Source: a bacterium | GTDB taxonomy: Bacteria > Desulfobacterota > JAPLJL01 | NCBI GenBank assembly: GCA_028713675.1 | Contig: JAQTNV010000025.1 | Coordinates: 1 to 48,857 of the forward strand | DNA: 48,857 nucleotides | Reading direction: 5' to 3' | Part shown: positions 9,759 to 17,317 of the stretch, piece after piece | Layout of the letters: each line of letters starts with the position of its first letter | Position numbering within the stretch: the first letter of the stretch is position 1 | Program-made: the position numbers and the translations under genes | The notes under the pieces: generated by a model | Database searches by the model: none | What the model saw: only the letters and a program-made list of their open reading frames with translations | What the model was told of the DNA's origin: nothing

Positions 9759-10195
9759 TGGATCTTAAGGACCGGATCCTTAAGCCGGAGCCGCCGGGCG
9801 GCGCCAAGCCCAAAGGAGCCTCCGACAAAATCCTGGTGGTAGATGACGCGGACATGGTCTTGAAGCTGGAGGAGATCCTGCTCAAAAGGACCGGTTGCGA
9901 GGTAATCAAGGCCCGGAACGGCATCGAGGCTCTGAAACGGGTTCAAGAAGAGCATCCCCGGGTGGTGCTCCTGGATATTATCATGCCGGAAATGAACGGG
10001 GACGTGGTCTGCAAGTTCATCAAGAGCAACCCGGTGCTCAAGGATATCTCGGTGATCATGGTTACCTCCCGCGGGGATGAGGAAACCAAGGACCGCTGTT
10101 TGCGGTCGGGCTGCGATTTCTATTTCACCAAGCCGATTGATCACCAGAAGCTTCTGGAAGTGGTCCAGGGTTTTCTGAATATCAAGGGTCATTAA
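9758..10195 (+). CDS. single-domain response regulator, CheY-like
   Basis: A 145-residue receiver preceded by a 25-residue basic/Gly-Pro-rich leader. The active site is canonical: VVDDADM, phosphoacceptor Asp in VLLDIIMPEMNG, Thr-Ser of MVTSRG, Lys in YFTKPID. No output domain. The start ATG overlaps the PilZ stop codon and has GGAGGAGGG upstream, so it should be made together with the PilZ protein. Its kinase is not in the window. Confidence 0.9.
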   Translation: MDLKDRILKPEPPGGAKPKGASDKILVVDDADMVLKLEEILLKRTGCEVIKARNGIEALKRVQEEHPRVVLLDIIMPEMNGDVVCKFIKSNPVLKDISVIMVTSRGDEETKDRCLRSGCDFYFTKPIDHQKLLEVVQGFLNIKGH

Positions 10196-10213
10196 TCATT
10201 CGAATCCACGGAA

Positions 10214-11131
10214 TTGGCCTTCAAGGAAAAACTTCTCAGCAATCTTTCTCTGAAAATCATTTCGCTGCTGCTGGCGGTCTTTCTCTGGTTTTTTGTCATC
10301 GGACGGAGATCATCCGAAATCGGGGTCGACGTGCCGGTCCGTTTTGAAAATCTGCCGGAGTCCCTGGTCATCGTGAATAATCCGGAAACCCACCTGGAAG
10401 TGCGGGTGCAGGGGCCGCGGACCTTGTTTTCCAGCCTGGATCCGGCCCGGGTCAATATTTCCCTCGATCTTTCCGGGGCGAAGACCGGGCGGTCCTCCTA
10501 CCATATTTTCCCGGAACAGATCGTGCTGCCCCGGGGACTCCGGGTGAACCGGATCAACCCGCCGGAGGTTGATTTCGAGTTTTCCCCGGTGGTGACCAAG
10601 GAGCTCTCGGTCCGGACCAAAACCGAAGGTGATTGCGCCCGCGGTTACCGGATCGCCCAGATCAATGTCACCCCCGCCCGGGTGAATCTGACCGGGGCGG
10701 CCCAGGAACTGAACCGGATCGAGGCGGTGGAAACCGATTCGGTTTCCCTCAAGGACCGGAACGAATCATTCCGGATGGTTGTGCCCCTGGTGATGGGGGG
10801 AATCCATCTGACCAAGGTCGAGCCGAAAAGGGTGGAGATCCAGGTGGAGATCGTAAAGATCCTGAACCAGCGCTGGCTGCGGGGAGTGCCGATCAAGGTG
10901 GTCGGACTTTCCGGGGACAAGGCGCAGGTCAGGCCCGCCCGGATCGACCTTTTAATCCGGGGGCCCGAACTGATCCTCTCCGGGCTCAAACCGGAAGAGA
11001 TCAAGGTTTATCTCGAGGGATCCGGGCTGACTCCCGGCAAATACCGCCGCCGGGCGATCATTGAGCTCCCGGAAGAACTTTCGCTGCAGGAGAGCAGGCC
11101 TCCCTGGTTCAATCTGGAAGTATCCCGCTGA
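10214..11131 (+). CDS. YbbR/CdaR-like exported protein
   Basis: A 305-residue protein with one N-terminal membrane anchor (LSLKIISLLLAVFLWFFVIG) and an extracytoplasmic region of about three YbbR repeats (starting near residues 35, 115 and 210; for example VRFENLPESLVIVNNPETHL and IKVVGLSGDKAQVRPARIDL). In Firmicutes, CdaR/YbbR binds and regulates the cyclic di-AMP synthase CdaA next to glmM. Neither gene is visible here, so only the fold is supported, not that role. Start is a TTG at 10214, which gives the usual short basic N-terminus before the anchor. It follows the response regulator by 18 nt and probably shares its transcript. Confidence 0.82.
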   Translation: MAFKEKLLSNLSLKIISLLLAVFLWFFVIGRRSSEIGVDVPVRFENLPESLVIVNNPETHLEVRVQGPRTLFSSLDPARVNISLDLSGAKTGRSSYHIFPEQIVLPRGLRVNRINPPEVDFEFSPVVTKELSVRTKTEGDCARGYRIAQINVTPARVNLTGAAQELNRIEAVETDSVSLKDRNESFRMVVPLVMGGIHLTKVEPKRVEIQVEIVKILNQRWLRGVPIKVVGLSGDKAQVRPARIDLLIRGPELILSGLKPEEIKVYLEGSGLTPGKYRRRAIIELPEELSLQESRPPWFNLEVSR

Positions 11132-11137
11132 AAAAAC

Positions 11138-11165
11138 GTAGTCGGTAGCCGGTAGCCGGTAACCG
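11138..11165. repeat. heptamer tandem tract
   Basis: Four consecutive 7-nt units just after the YbbR stop codon: GTAGTCG, GTAGCCG, GTAGCCG, GTAACCG. Complementary CGGTTA/AACCG-rich sequence lies further on at about 11264-11320, so the spacer 11132-11328 could fold back on itself. The spacer holds no gene that I can see. Confidence 0.7.
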
Positions 11166-11250
11166 AAAAAATCTTAAATCGGATTAATTTCTAATTCACG
11201 GATTACGTCGATCGGGTGCGCTGCTTGTTTAGTCTTGCGGGCAACGTCGA

Positions 11251-11269
11251 ACGGTTTTATTAAAACCGT
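11251..11269. repeat. perfect 9-bp palindrome between convergent genes
   Basis: ACGGTTTTA and TAAAACCGT separated by a single T. It lies between the YbbR gene and the oppositely oriented RNase HI gene. It could be a protein-binding site or part of the foldback. It has too little loop for a normal intrinsic terminator. Confidence 0.45.
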
Positions 11270-11328
11270 AACCGCAAAACTCAACCGAAACGAGCCGCGT
11301 AACCGCAACCGATTAACCTAACCAATTG

Positions 11329-11847
11329 CTAAACACTGGCGCCTTGGGAGGCCAGGCGGTCGGCTTCCTGGTTCTGTTCCCGGGGGATGTGGGAGATGCT
11401 GAAACTCTGGAACTGGGAAATCAGGATCTCGGCCTCCTGAAAAAGCGGTCGCAACTGGGGGTTCTTGATCCGATATTCTCCCCGGATCTGGCGGACCAGG
11501 AGCTCGGAATCGGAATAAACCTGCAGCTGTCCCGAGGTGAGCGAATGGGCGGCCTGCAACGCGGCGATCAGGGCCCGGTATTCCGCGACATTATTGGTGG
11601 CCGTTCCGATGGACTGTCCGGATTCGAAGAGGACCGAGCCGGATTCGTTTTTGATCACGATCCCGATTCCCGCCGGTCCGGGATTGCCCCGGGAAGCTCC
11701 GTCGATATGAATGACCAGAAGGTTAGGGGATGCGCGCCGCTTTTCCTTCGGGGGTTTGGCCGCCGAAGCCTTTTTCTTCTCCCGGGCCGAGGAGGCGGAA
11801 GAGGGAAAATTCAATTCGAGATTGGGGGGAGATTTAGGCCGGGCCAT
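11329..11847 (-). CDS. ribonuclease HI family protein
   Basis: A 172-residue protein; RNase HI cleaves the RNA strand of RNA-DNA hybrids. After a basic Ala/Lys-rich leader of about 40 residues the catalytic domain holds all four acidic residues: Asp in HIDGASRGNPGP, Glu in NNVAEYRALI, Asp in VYSDSELLVRQI and Asp in QNQEADRLAS. It lacks the long basic protrusion of the E. coli enzyme and resembles the compact RVT_3 type. The ATG at 11847 overlaps the end of xseB by 14 nt; a TTG ten codons upstream is less likely. Convergent with the YbbR gene. Confidence 0.9.
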   Translation of the reverse strand: MARPKSPPNLELNFPSSASSAREKKKASAAKPPKEKRRASPNLLVIHIDGASRGNPGPAGIGIVIKNESGSVLFESGQSIGTATNNVAEYRALIAALQAAHSLTSGQLQVYSDSELLVRQIRGEYRIKNPQLRPLFQEAEILISQFQSFSISHIPREQNQEADRLASQGASV

Positions 11848-12145
11848 TGTCCTCTTCGGAGGAAGAGGAGGAATCAAATTCGTCCGCGTCCCCGGGCAGT
11901 TCGGTCCGGGGTTGTCCCTGGCCGTCCACCAGGGCTTTTCCCTCGGAATTTTTCAGGATGATCTCGACGCGGGTCTCGGCCTTTTCCAGTTTTTTGAGGC
12001 AAAACCGGCACAGGCTGACCCCGGACTCGAAAATTTTCAGGGATTCCTCCAGGCTCAGGCTCCGGCCTTCCAGAAGACGGGTGATCTCCTCCAGGCGGGC
12101 GAGGGCCTGCTCGTAGGTCAGTTTCGGCTCCTTGGGGGCGCTCAT
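11834..12145 (-). CDS. xseB: exodeoxyribonuclease VII small subunit
   Basis: A 103-residue protein. The first 65 residues match the XseB helical hairpin: LTYEQALARLEEITRLLEGR, SLEESLKIFESGVSLCRFCL and KKLEKAETRVEIIL. XseB binds XseA to form the single-strand exonuclease ExoVII. An acidic Ser/Glu/Asp-rich tail extends the C-terminus beyond the family's usual length. No xseA, ispA or dxs gene, the common neighbours, is in the window; instead the stop overlaps the RNase HI start, and an MltD-like gene lies 15 nt upstream. Confidence 0.9.
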   Translation of the reverse strand: MSAPKEPKLTYEQALARLEEITRLLEGRSLSLEESLKIFESGVSLCRFCLKKLEKAETRVEIILKNSEGKALVDGQGQPRTELPGDADEFDSSSSSEEDNGPA

Positions 12146-12160
12146 TTCAAGACAGGGCGG

Positions 12161-13366
12161 CTATTTTTTCGCGATCCGGGGGTTCCAGGAAGGGAGGGGG
12201 ATCAGGAGGGTTTCCCCGGGTTTGAGCCGGCGGGCGTGGGAAAAGTTGTTCAGCGTCATGATGGCGTTGGCTTTGACATGATATTTCTTCGCGATTCCGG
12301 AAAGGGTATCCCGGGGGCGGACCTTGTGCTGAATGAACGTAAGCCGGGCTTCCGGGGGAAGGGAGGAGATGTATTCCTTGACGCCGGGCCCCGTTCCCAC
12401 CGGCAGCTTCAACTGGTAATCGGGATAATTGGGGGGAGTGAAAGGATACAGCAGCTCCGGGTTCAGGGCCATTAAATCATCCAGAGGCAGGTTCAGGAAA
12501 TCGGCCACTTTCCTGAGATCCAGCGAAGAATTAACCGTCACCACGTCGAAATCCAGGGTCGGGAGATACTGCATTTCCATGAAGCCGTAGTCCTCCGGCT
12601 CATGGGAGATCAACAACGCCGCCATGAATTTCGGCACGTAATTCTTGGTTTCTTTTTTAATGTAGGGGTAGTGAACCAGCTCCCAGAAATCGCTGACCCG
12701 GGATTTCCGGATGGCACGGCTGATTTTGCCTTCCCCGGCGTTGTATCCCGCCGCGGCCAGATACCAGCACCCGAAGAGGGAATACAGATCCTTTAAATAG
12801 CGGGTTGCCGCGTAGGTGGATTTGATCGGGTCCCGGCGTTCATCCACCCAGTCATTGATCCGGAGCCCGTATCGTTTCCCGGTGTAGCGAATGAACTGCC
12901 ATGGTCCCACCGCCCGGGCCCTGGACCGGGCCTGGAGGTTGAATCCGCTTTCGATCAGGGCCAGATGGGCCAGTTCCGGGGGAAGGCCTTCACTGCGGAA
13001 GATCTGCTCCATGATGGGCAGATAACGCCGGGAGCGCTCCAGCCAGAGGGTAAAATGCTCCCTTTGCTTATTCTGAAAAAATTCGATGAAATGATTGACC
13101 TTGGGGTCGATCACGATCTGCAGGGGGGCGGTTTCCTGGAAAAGAAATTGCGGCTCGACTTCCGCGCTGGCGGCGGAGAATTCCGGCAGGCTGGCCACGG
13201 AATCGACCGCGGGCATCAGGGAATCGGCTTTCGCCGGAGGGGAAGGATTGGGGGAAGCCAGGACAGGTTGGGAATGATCCCGGGGAGAAGAAAGAGACGC
13301 GCACCCTCCAGCAAATAACCCCGGGCAGAATCCCAGGATAATCAGGATGGCGGCGAATTTTTTCAT
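12161..13366 (-). CDS. membrane-bound lytic murein transglycosylase, MltD-like (SLT + LysM)
   Basis: A 401-residue lipoprotein-like enzyme that cuts the glycan strands of peptidoglycan. The signal peptide ends in GLFAGGCASL; the Cys would be lipidated, though the box AGGC is not ideal. The SLT/GH23 domain (about 120-280) has the catalytic Glu in ALIESGFNLQ, then RAVGPWQFIRYTGKRYGL and AAGYNAGEGKISRAI. A C-terminal LysM domain (KVRPRDTLSGIAKKYHVKAN) binds peptidoglycan. The ATG at 13366 is chosen because it gives a proper signal peptide; longer readings upstream give none. It heads a probable mltD-xseB-rnh transcript and diverges from the Fis-type gene. Confidence 0.9.
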   Translation of the reverse strand: MKKFAAILIILGFCPGLFAGGCASLSSPRDHSQPVLASPNPSPPAKADSLMPAVDSVASLPEFSAASAEVEPQFLFQETAPLQIVIDPKVNHFIEFFQNKQREHFTLWLERSRRYLPIMEQIFRSEGLPPELAHLALIESGFNLQARSRARAVGPWQFIRYTGKRYGLRINDWVDERRDPIKSTYAATRYLKDLYSLFGCWYLAAAGYNAGEGKISRAIRKSRVSDFWELVHYPYIKKETKNYVPKFMAALLISHEPEDYGFMEMQYLPTLDFDVVTVNSSLDLRKVADFLNLPLDDLMALNPELLYPFTPPNYPDYQLKLPVGTGPGVKEYISSLPPEARLTFIQHKVRPRDTLSGIAKKYHVKANAIMTLNNFSHARRLKPGETLLIPLPSWNPRIAKK

Positions 13367-13430
13367 CGATTTTAACCCCAGGTAAATATAAACCTCCGCA
13401 TGGAATCCCTTGGCATTTAATATTTTCCTC

Positions 13431-13458
13431 TTGATCCCAATTAATATTATGCTATTAT
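13431..13458 (+). promoter_or_regulatory. candidate promoter of the Fis-type gene
   Basis: TTGATC (13431-13436), 16-nt spacer, TATTAT (13453-13458). The predicted start lies at or just before the ATG at 13467, which would make the message nearly leaderless unless the ATG at 13479 is used. Weak prediction. Confidence 0.3.
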
Positions 13459-13466
13459 CATCCGCT

Positions 13467-13808
13467 ATGATCAAGCCAATGGAGAATCCCGACTCAGATT
13501 CCAGGAAAGGCGCGGTCAAACCCGTCCCGCAAAGCTTCGAGTCCATGGTGCGGGATCACCTGGAACGCCTCCTGAAGGGCATCGGGAAGCAGGGCGGGGA
13601 CCAGCTTCATAAAATGGTGATGCAGATGGTGGAGCGGCTCCTGCTGGAGCTGGTGCTCTCGCATTGCCAGGGAAACCAGGTCGAAGCCGCCCGGATTCTC
13701 GGGATCAACCGCAACACCCTGGCCCGCCGGATTAAGGAACTTAACATTCAAGGAAGAGGCAAGCGCGGCAGGAAGAAGTCGAAAAGAGCCGAGGGAAACA
13801 TTTCCTAG
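13467..13808 (+). CDS. Fis-type helix-turn-helix protein
   Basis: A 113-residue protein. The C-terminal half is a Fis/NtrC-type HTH: VERLLLELVLSHCQGNQVEA, then ARILGINRNTLARRIKELNI with the recognition helix NRNTLARRIKEL, followed by a very basic tail (GRGKRGRKKSKR). The N-terminal half is not recognised. It could be a Fis-like nucleoid protein or a regulator consisting only of the DNA-binding part of an enhancer-binding protein. Start is uncertain between ATG 13467 and ATG 13479. It precedes thiE by 37 nt on the same strand. Confidence 0.82.
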   Translation: MIKPMENPDSDSRKGAVKPVPQSFESMVRDHLERLLKGIGKQGGDQLHKMVMQMVERLLLELVLSHCQGNQVEAARILGINRNTLARRIKELNIQGRGKRGRKKSKRAEGNIS

Positions 13809-13845
13809 ACGGAGTCTCCTTCCTTTTATCTGTGGGGGTAAGACC

Positions 13846-14490
13846 TTGATTTGGGGAATTTATCCCATCGTCGATTCCGGGGTCAAGTCCGGATTTTCGG
13901 AAGAAGAATTTACCCGCCTGATTCTGGCGGCCCGCCCCCCTCAAATCCAGCTTCGCATCAAACATCAGACCGACCGGGAATTTTTCCTCCGGGCCCAGGT
14001 GGTGAGAAAGATCACCAAGGAATCCGGGGTGAATCTGATAATAAATGATAGAATTGACGTGGCCCTGGCTTTAAAAGCGGAAGGCGTTCACCTGGGCCAG
14101 GACGATCTGCCCCTGGAAGCGGCGCGGGCATTATGCCCTCCGGAAATGATCGTCGGGATCTCGGTCCGATCGGTGGCGGAAGCGGAGAACGCGGAGCGGG
14201 GCGGGGCCGGTTATGTGGCTTTCGGACCGGTTTTTCCCACTGCCTCGAAGACCGGGGCGGAGGTGGTCCCCGGGGGGCTCGCCGAGCTGAAGCGGGTGGT
14301 GGATTCCGTGTCCGTGCCGGTCGTCGCCATCGGGGGCATCGGCGCGGATAATCTGCGGGAGGTAATCGCGGCCGGGGCCGCGGGGGCGTCCATGATCTCC
14401 GCCCTCGCCTTCGCCCGGGACGTAACCGAAACGGTAAAAAGCTTTCAACTGATGTTCGCGAAAAATCGAAAGGAAAAAAAGAGGGGGTAA
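13846..14490 (+). CDS. thiE: thiamine-phosphate synthase
   Basis: A 214-residue TIM-barrel enzyme joining the pyrimidine and thiazole precursors into thiamine phosphate. Family motifs in order: IYPIVD at the start, IQLRIKHQTDREF (QLR phosphate/pyrimidine site), LIINDRIDVALALKAEGVHL with the NDR and GVHLGQDDLP motifs, GYVAFGPVFPTASK, and VPVVAIGGIGADNLREVIAAGA for the phosphate-binding glycines. Start is a TTG at 13846 after GGGGGTAAG. No other thi genes and no TPP riboswitch were seen. The stop is two bases from the next gene's ATG, so thiE may lead the exported-protein cluster. Confidence 0.9.
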   Translation: MIWGIYPIVDSGVKSGFSEEEFTRLILAARPPQIQLRIKHQTDREFFLRAQVVRKITKESGVNLIINDRIDVALALKAEGVHLGQDDLPLEAARALCPPEMIVGISVRSVAEAENAERGGAGYVAFGPVFPTASKTGAEVVPGGLAELKRVVDSVSVPVVAIGGIGADNLREVIAAGAAGASMISALAFARDVTETVKSFQLMFAKNRKEKKRG

Positions 14491-14492
14491 GA

Positions 14493-15629
14493 ATGAAACC
14501 GAATCAGAACCGGGCAAGAATATTCCGGATCGCGGGAATTCTGGCGCTGTTGCTTTTTTCCGGAGGAATCCAGTCCGCGCGGACCGGCGATGAGGTCAAG
14601 GCTTGGCAGGAGAACCAGAAGAAAGCGGTGGAGGAATATCGGGCCCAAAACCAGAAGACGGTTTCGGATTGGGATGCCCAGCGACGGCAGATTGTGGATA
14701 ATTGGAAGGCGGAAAAAGAACAGGCCGTCCGGGAATACCGCGAGGAGCAGGATAAAATCGTCCGTCTCTGGAAGGATGAAGAGACCGCCATCCTGAAGGT
14801 CTGGAAGGAAAAGCAGGCTTCCGATGTCCTCGCCTGGAGGAAGTACGGGGCCAATTTCCGCACCACTACCGATTTTGAGTCCGGGGAGATGATCGCCTCG
14901 GCCGCGGTCCTGGTGAAAAAAGGCGAGGATCTCGAGCAGGCCAAGGCCAAGGCTTACCGGATCGCCCTCCTGAAGGTGAACGACCAGGTCATGGATCTGA
15001 AGCCCACCAACAAGGAAAGCATCGCCGAGGTCATCCAGAAGAAAGACCCGCAGCTTTCCGTGCAGGTCGAGAAACTGATCTCCAAGAATACCGTTCCCGA
15101 ACCCAAGAAAGAGGTGGTGGAACCCGTTCCCGGGACCGACCAGAGCCTGGTCCAGGTCACGGTGAAAACCTCGATGACCCAGGAAGGGATGAAAGACCTG
15201 ATCGCCCCGGTGGCCAAGGCGGAAGCCGCGGGAACCCCGAAATTTACCGTGGTGGAAAACGTGAACCAGGCGCTCAGGGACAAGGTCAAACAGGAGGGGC
15301 CTTATAGCGGCCTTCTGGTTAACGCCCAGAGCATCAAGCTCACCCCCTGCCTGGCTCCCGAGCTGGTGTCCGAGGACGGGAAAAGAATTTATGGAATGGG
15401 AATCGCGGATGACAAGTATGTCTGCCAAACCGGGCTCGTGGGCTGGACCAAGACCTTGAAGCCGGCCCGGGCCAATGTCCGCATCGGCGAGAATCCCCTG
15501 CGGGTCGCGGCCCGGCAGGTCAAGGAGGGGAACCGGATCGTGATTTCCAACGACGAAGCCAACCTGATCGGCCTGGCGGACGGGGGATCAATCCTGGCCA
15601 AGGGCCGAGTAGTCATTGCCGTGGAGTAG
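14493..15629 (+). CDS. exported 11-residue-repeat protein, LPP20-like
   Basis: A 378-residue protein with a signal peptide (IAGILALLLFSGGIQSARTG). Residues 38-115 form a strikingly regular 11-residue repeat: an aromatic residue recurs at 38, 49, 60, 71, 82, 93, 104 and 115 (W,Y,W,W,Y,W,W,W), each followed by a charged stretch and a hydrophobic pair eight residues on. Such hendecads usually form straight or right-handed coiled coils. Residues about 125-235 resemble LPP20-type lipoprotein domains, and the last 110 residues resemble the C-terminal part of the next gene's product (GLVG, PLRVAARQ, ILAKGRVVIAVE). Function unknown; probably a periplasmic or envelope structural protein. First of four adjacent exported proteins. 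Confidence 0.75.
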   Translation: MKPNQNRARIFRIAGILALLLFSGGIQSARTGDEVKAWQENQKKAVEEYRAQNQKTVSDWDAQRRQIVDNWKAEKEQAVREYREEQDKIVRLWKDEETAILKVWKEKQASDVLAWRKYGANFRTTTDFESGEMIASAAVLVKKGEDLEQAKAKAYRIALLKVNDQVMDLKPTNKESIAEVIQKKDPQLSVQVEKLISKNTVPEPKKEVVEPVPGTDQSLVQVTVKTSMTQEGMKDLIAPVAKAEAAGTPKFTVVENVNQALRDKVKQEGPYSGLLVNAQSIKLTPCLAPELVSEDGKRIYGMGIADDKYVCQTGLVGWTKTLKPARANVRIGENPLRVAARQVKEGNRIVISNDEANLIGLADGGSILAKGRVVIAVE

Positions 15630-15633
15630 GAAG

Positions 15634-16572
15634 ATGAAAATGAAAAAATCGGTATTGGGGATTTTATTTCTGGCCCTCATCCTGGCCGGGGTTCTCAGCC
15701 TGGGCCGGGTCAAGGCCGAAGATCAAGCCACCCTCAGCGAGCCGGTCGGGGAAGGCTGGATTGACTGGACCAAGGGAATGATTTACGCCCGGGGCGAGGC
15801 GGCCCTGAACGCCAAGGAACCCAACCGGGCCCTGGCCCGGGTGCAGGCGGAAAGGGCGGCCACGGTGATCGCGCAGAGAAACCTTCTTGAGATTATCAAA
15901 GGGGTGAGGGTGGAATCCGAAACCACCGTGGAAACCTTCGTGCTGAAAAGCGATCGAATCAAGGCGACGGTTACCGGGGTGGTGCGGGGGTCCAGACCGG
16001 TCAAGGTTGAGGAAGATCCTTCCGGATCGGTCCGGGTTACAATCACCGCTCCCCTTTGGGGTGACCTGTCCAAATCGCTTCTGGAAGAGATCCTGCCCGC
16101 CCCGAGCGGAGGTTTGCTGAATTCCCTGACCCGGCGCGCCCGCCTCGGTCTGGCAAAAGCAATCCGGACCATGGCCTCCTGGGTCGGAGGTTCCCGGGCC
16201 CAGGCGGCGCTTCCCCGGAACACCGGCCTGGTTATCGATGTCACCGACACCGATATAAAACCCGGGCTTTTCCCCAAGATTTACGACCAGGAAGGTCATC
16301 TGATCGTGGGCCCGAGCCCCGACAACCAGCGGATCGCGGCCAGTATCGGCCTGGTCGGGTACGCTCCCTCAGTCGCGATGGCGAACAAGGATGACCTGAA
16401 GCGGGTCGGGGTTCTTCCCCTGGTCACCCGGGGCGCCGTGCCGGTGGGACAACACACCGGAATCGACATAACCGTCAAGGACCTGACCTTGAACAAAATC
16501 AAATCGGCTCTCCAGGACCCGAACATTCTGAAGGAATGCAAGATTACGGTGGCATACAAAGTCACCTTTTGA
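15634..16572 (+). CDS. exported LPP20-like protein, paralogue of the preceding product
   Basis: A 312-residue protein with signal peptide (VLGILFLALILAGVLSLGRVKA). The middle (WIDWTKGMIYARGEAALNAK, then ALARVQAERAATVIAQRNLL) matches the LPP20/DUF400-type fold often found in exported proteins of deltaproteobacteria and Helicobacter. The C-terminal region (NTGLVIDVTDTDIKPGLFPK, ASIGLVGYAPS, ILKECKITVAYKVTF) aligns with the end of the upstream protein, so the two are likely diverged duplicates with different N-terminal additions. The start ATG at 15634 follows GTAGGAAG, four bases after the upstream stop. Confidence 0.75.
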   Translation: MKMKKSVLGILFLALILAGVLSLGRVKAEDQATLSEPVGEGWIDWTKGMIYARGEAALNAKEPNRALARVQAERAATVIAQRNLLEIIKGVRVESETTVETFVLKSDRIKATVTGVVRGSRPVKVEEDPSGSVRVTITAPLWGDLSKSLLEEILPAPSGGLLNSLTRRARLGLAKAIRTMASWVGGSRAQAALPRNTGLVIDVTDTDIKPGLFPKIYDQEGHLIVGPSPDNQRIAASIGLVGYAPSVAMANKDDLKRVGVLPLVTRGAVPVGQHTGIDITVKDLTLNKIKSALQDPNILKECKITVAYKVTF

Positions 16573-16600
16573 ACATGTTGTTTAACCGATGGGAATCCAG

Positions 16601-17308
16601 ATGAAACATGCCGCGGCGCTGACGGCCCTGGGATTATTTCTGGGCGGGATTTTCCTTTCTCCTTTAAACGCCGGGGAGAAAACCGGTCCCAAGATTGTTT
16701 TCAATAATGAAAATATCACCCTGGATAAATTACCTTCCGGGGGCCACGCGAAATTTTATTTCGAATTCACCAACCGGGGCGAGCAAACCCTGGTGGTGGG
16801 GGAGGTCAAGGCTTCCTGCGGATGCACCCAGGCCATGGCTTCCCCGAAGGAAATTCCGGCCGGAGAAACCGGAAAAATCGACGTGACCTTTGATTCCCAC
16901 GGATTTGCCGGAAAAATCGAAAAAGAAATCCTGGTGGAGAGCAACGATCCTGCGCGCCCGCGGGTTGAGCTCAAATTCAGAGTCGAGGTTATGCCGACAC
17001 TGGTGGTGGAACCGAAAATTATCGACTTTGAAACCGTGCACCTGAAGACAGGCAATCCCCGGGATCTGGAAAAATATTTCCTGGTCAAGGATATGGTTAA
17101 ATCCGGCGGACGGGTCAGGTTTGTCGAAACCGATATCCCTTTTTTGAGAACCCAGATCGAATCGGTCAAAGACTATCAAACCCGGGTCAGGGTCTGGCTG
17201 GTACCCAGGGATTTTCGCGGCAATTTTCAAGGGCTGATAAAAATACTGTCCGACAGCAAGTTCTATCCGATCCTGGTCATCATGGTTCAGGGAGAAATCA
17301 AAGATTAA
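16601..17308 (+). CDS. exported DUF1573 protein
   Basis: About 235 residues with a signal peptide (AAALTALGLFLGGIFLSPLNA). The DUF1573 domain (about 30-130) is an Ig-like fold recognised by KFYFEFTNRGEQTLVVGEVK and the SCGCT motif in VKASCGCTQA, then IDVTFDSHGFAGKIEKEILV. A second Ig-like half without the Cys motif follows (residues 130-235). The role of DUF1573 is not established. The ATG at 16601 has GGGA upstream; an ATG four codons earlier is also in frame but has no ribosome site. It lies between the LPP20-like pair and the transglutaminase, with 10 nt to the latter. Confidence 0.82.
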   Translation: MKHAAALTALGLFLGGIFLSPLNAGEKTGPKIVFNNENITLDKLPSGGHAKFYFEFTNRGEQTLVVGEVKASCGCTQAMASPKEIPAGETGKIDVTFDSHGFAGKIEKEILVESNDPARPRVELKFRVEVMPTLVVEPKIIDFETVHLKTGNPRDLEKYFLVKDMVKSGGRVRFVETDIPFLRTQIESVKDYQTRVRVWLVPRDFRGNFQGLIKILSDSKFYPILVIMVQGEIKD

Positions 17309-17317
17309 GGAAAAGGC

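Noticed and set aside
13809..13845. TPP riboswitch before thiE
   Set aside because: Only 37 nt and none of the conserved THI-box sequence is present.
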